In this document: in pieces, positions 5,698-5,733 of the stretch
Layout: each line of letters begins with the position of its first letter
How positions within the stretch are numbered: the first letter of the stretch is position 1
From: Boseongicola sp. SB0675_bin_26
Lineage (GTDB): Bacteria; Pseudomonadota; Alphaproteobacteria; Rhodobacterales; Rhodobacteraceae
Assembly (NCBI GenBank): GCA_009843725.1
Contig: VYCX01000275.1
Span: forward strand, 1 to 5,733
Length of the DNA: 5,733 nucleotides
Direction of reading: 5' to 3'
The notes under the pieces: generated by a model
Told to the model about the DNA's origin: nothing
Seen by the model: only the letters and a program-made list of their open reading frames with translations
Database searches by the model: none
Translations under genes and position numbers: made by a program

Positions 5698-5733
5698 TCA
5701 GGCAATTATGTCCGGGGTTATGCGATCCTCGAT
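5698..5733 (-). CDS. Possible C-terminal tail of an upstream gene (YdcH/DUF465-like?)
   Basis: From the window edge the minus strand reads [11 protein letters not shown] and then TGA (5698-5700), 56 bases before the purE start. The charged, helix-like beginning and the PDIIA ending remind me of short coiled-coil YdcH/DUF465 proteins, which often lie just upstream of purE in sphingomonads; this rests on memory and eleven residues only. An open frame this short can easily be chance. If it is real, purE may be transcribed from further upstream. Confidence 0.35.
   Translation of the reverse strand: MEDRITPDIIA

Noticed and set aside
5708..5733. Start of a divergent plus-strand gene at ATG 5708
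   Set aside because: Only eight codons are visible, with no ribosome binding site before them.

Overview
The window is GC-rich, gene-dense bacterial chromosome. Codons favour G or C in the third position, and long antisense open frames occur by chance, as is usual at this GC content. Protein style (MetY, PurE, PurK, PdxJ) suggests an alphaproteobacterium. The possible YdcH/DUF465-like tail upstream of purE would fit Sphingomonadales, but that is inference. I see no mobile elements, CRISPR arrays, tRNA or rRNA. Everything recognised is housekeeping or accessory metabolism; I did not find an undescribed multi-gene system.

Left half, plus strand: (1) the last 40 codons of a DppC/OppC-type peptide ABC transporter permease; (2) a gap of about 410 bases with no convincing gene; (3) a 272-residue crotonase-fold protein resembling the ECHDC3 group, which lacks both glutamates used by true enoyl-CoA hydratases; (4) a 110-base spacer; (5) a 429-residue PLP-dependent O-acetylhomoserine sulfhydrylase (MetY). 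A very strong GC-rich hairpin follows metY at the point where the two convergent gene groups meet.

Right half, minus strand, transcribed right to left: purE, purK, a Nudix hydrolase gene and pdxJ form one tight operon. purE and purK overlap by 11 bases, purK and the Nudix gene overlap in an ATGA, and pdxJ follows after 39 bases. PurK and PurE perform the two-step ATP-dependent conversion of AIR to CAIR in purine synthesis. PdxJ closes the pyridine ring of vitamin B6. The Nudix protein probably removes a nucleotide-type metabolite. Its box has an arginine at the first conserved glutamate position.

The two halves meet tail to tail: metY makes a PLP enzyme and pdxJ makes the PLP precursor, but they are on opposite strands and share no visible control. 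The points most worth a second look are the altered active site of the crotonase protein and its pairing with metY, the unusual Nudix box, the Nudix-pdxJ extension of the purEK operon, and the unexplained gap at 125-535.
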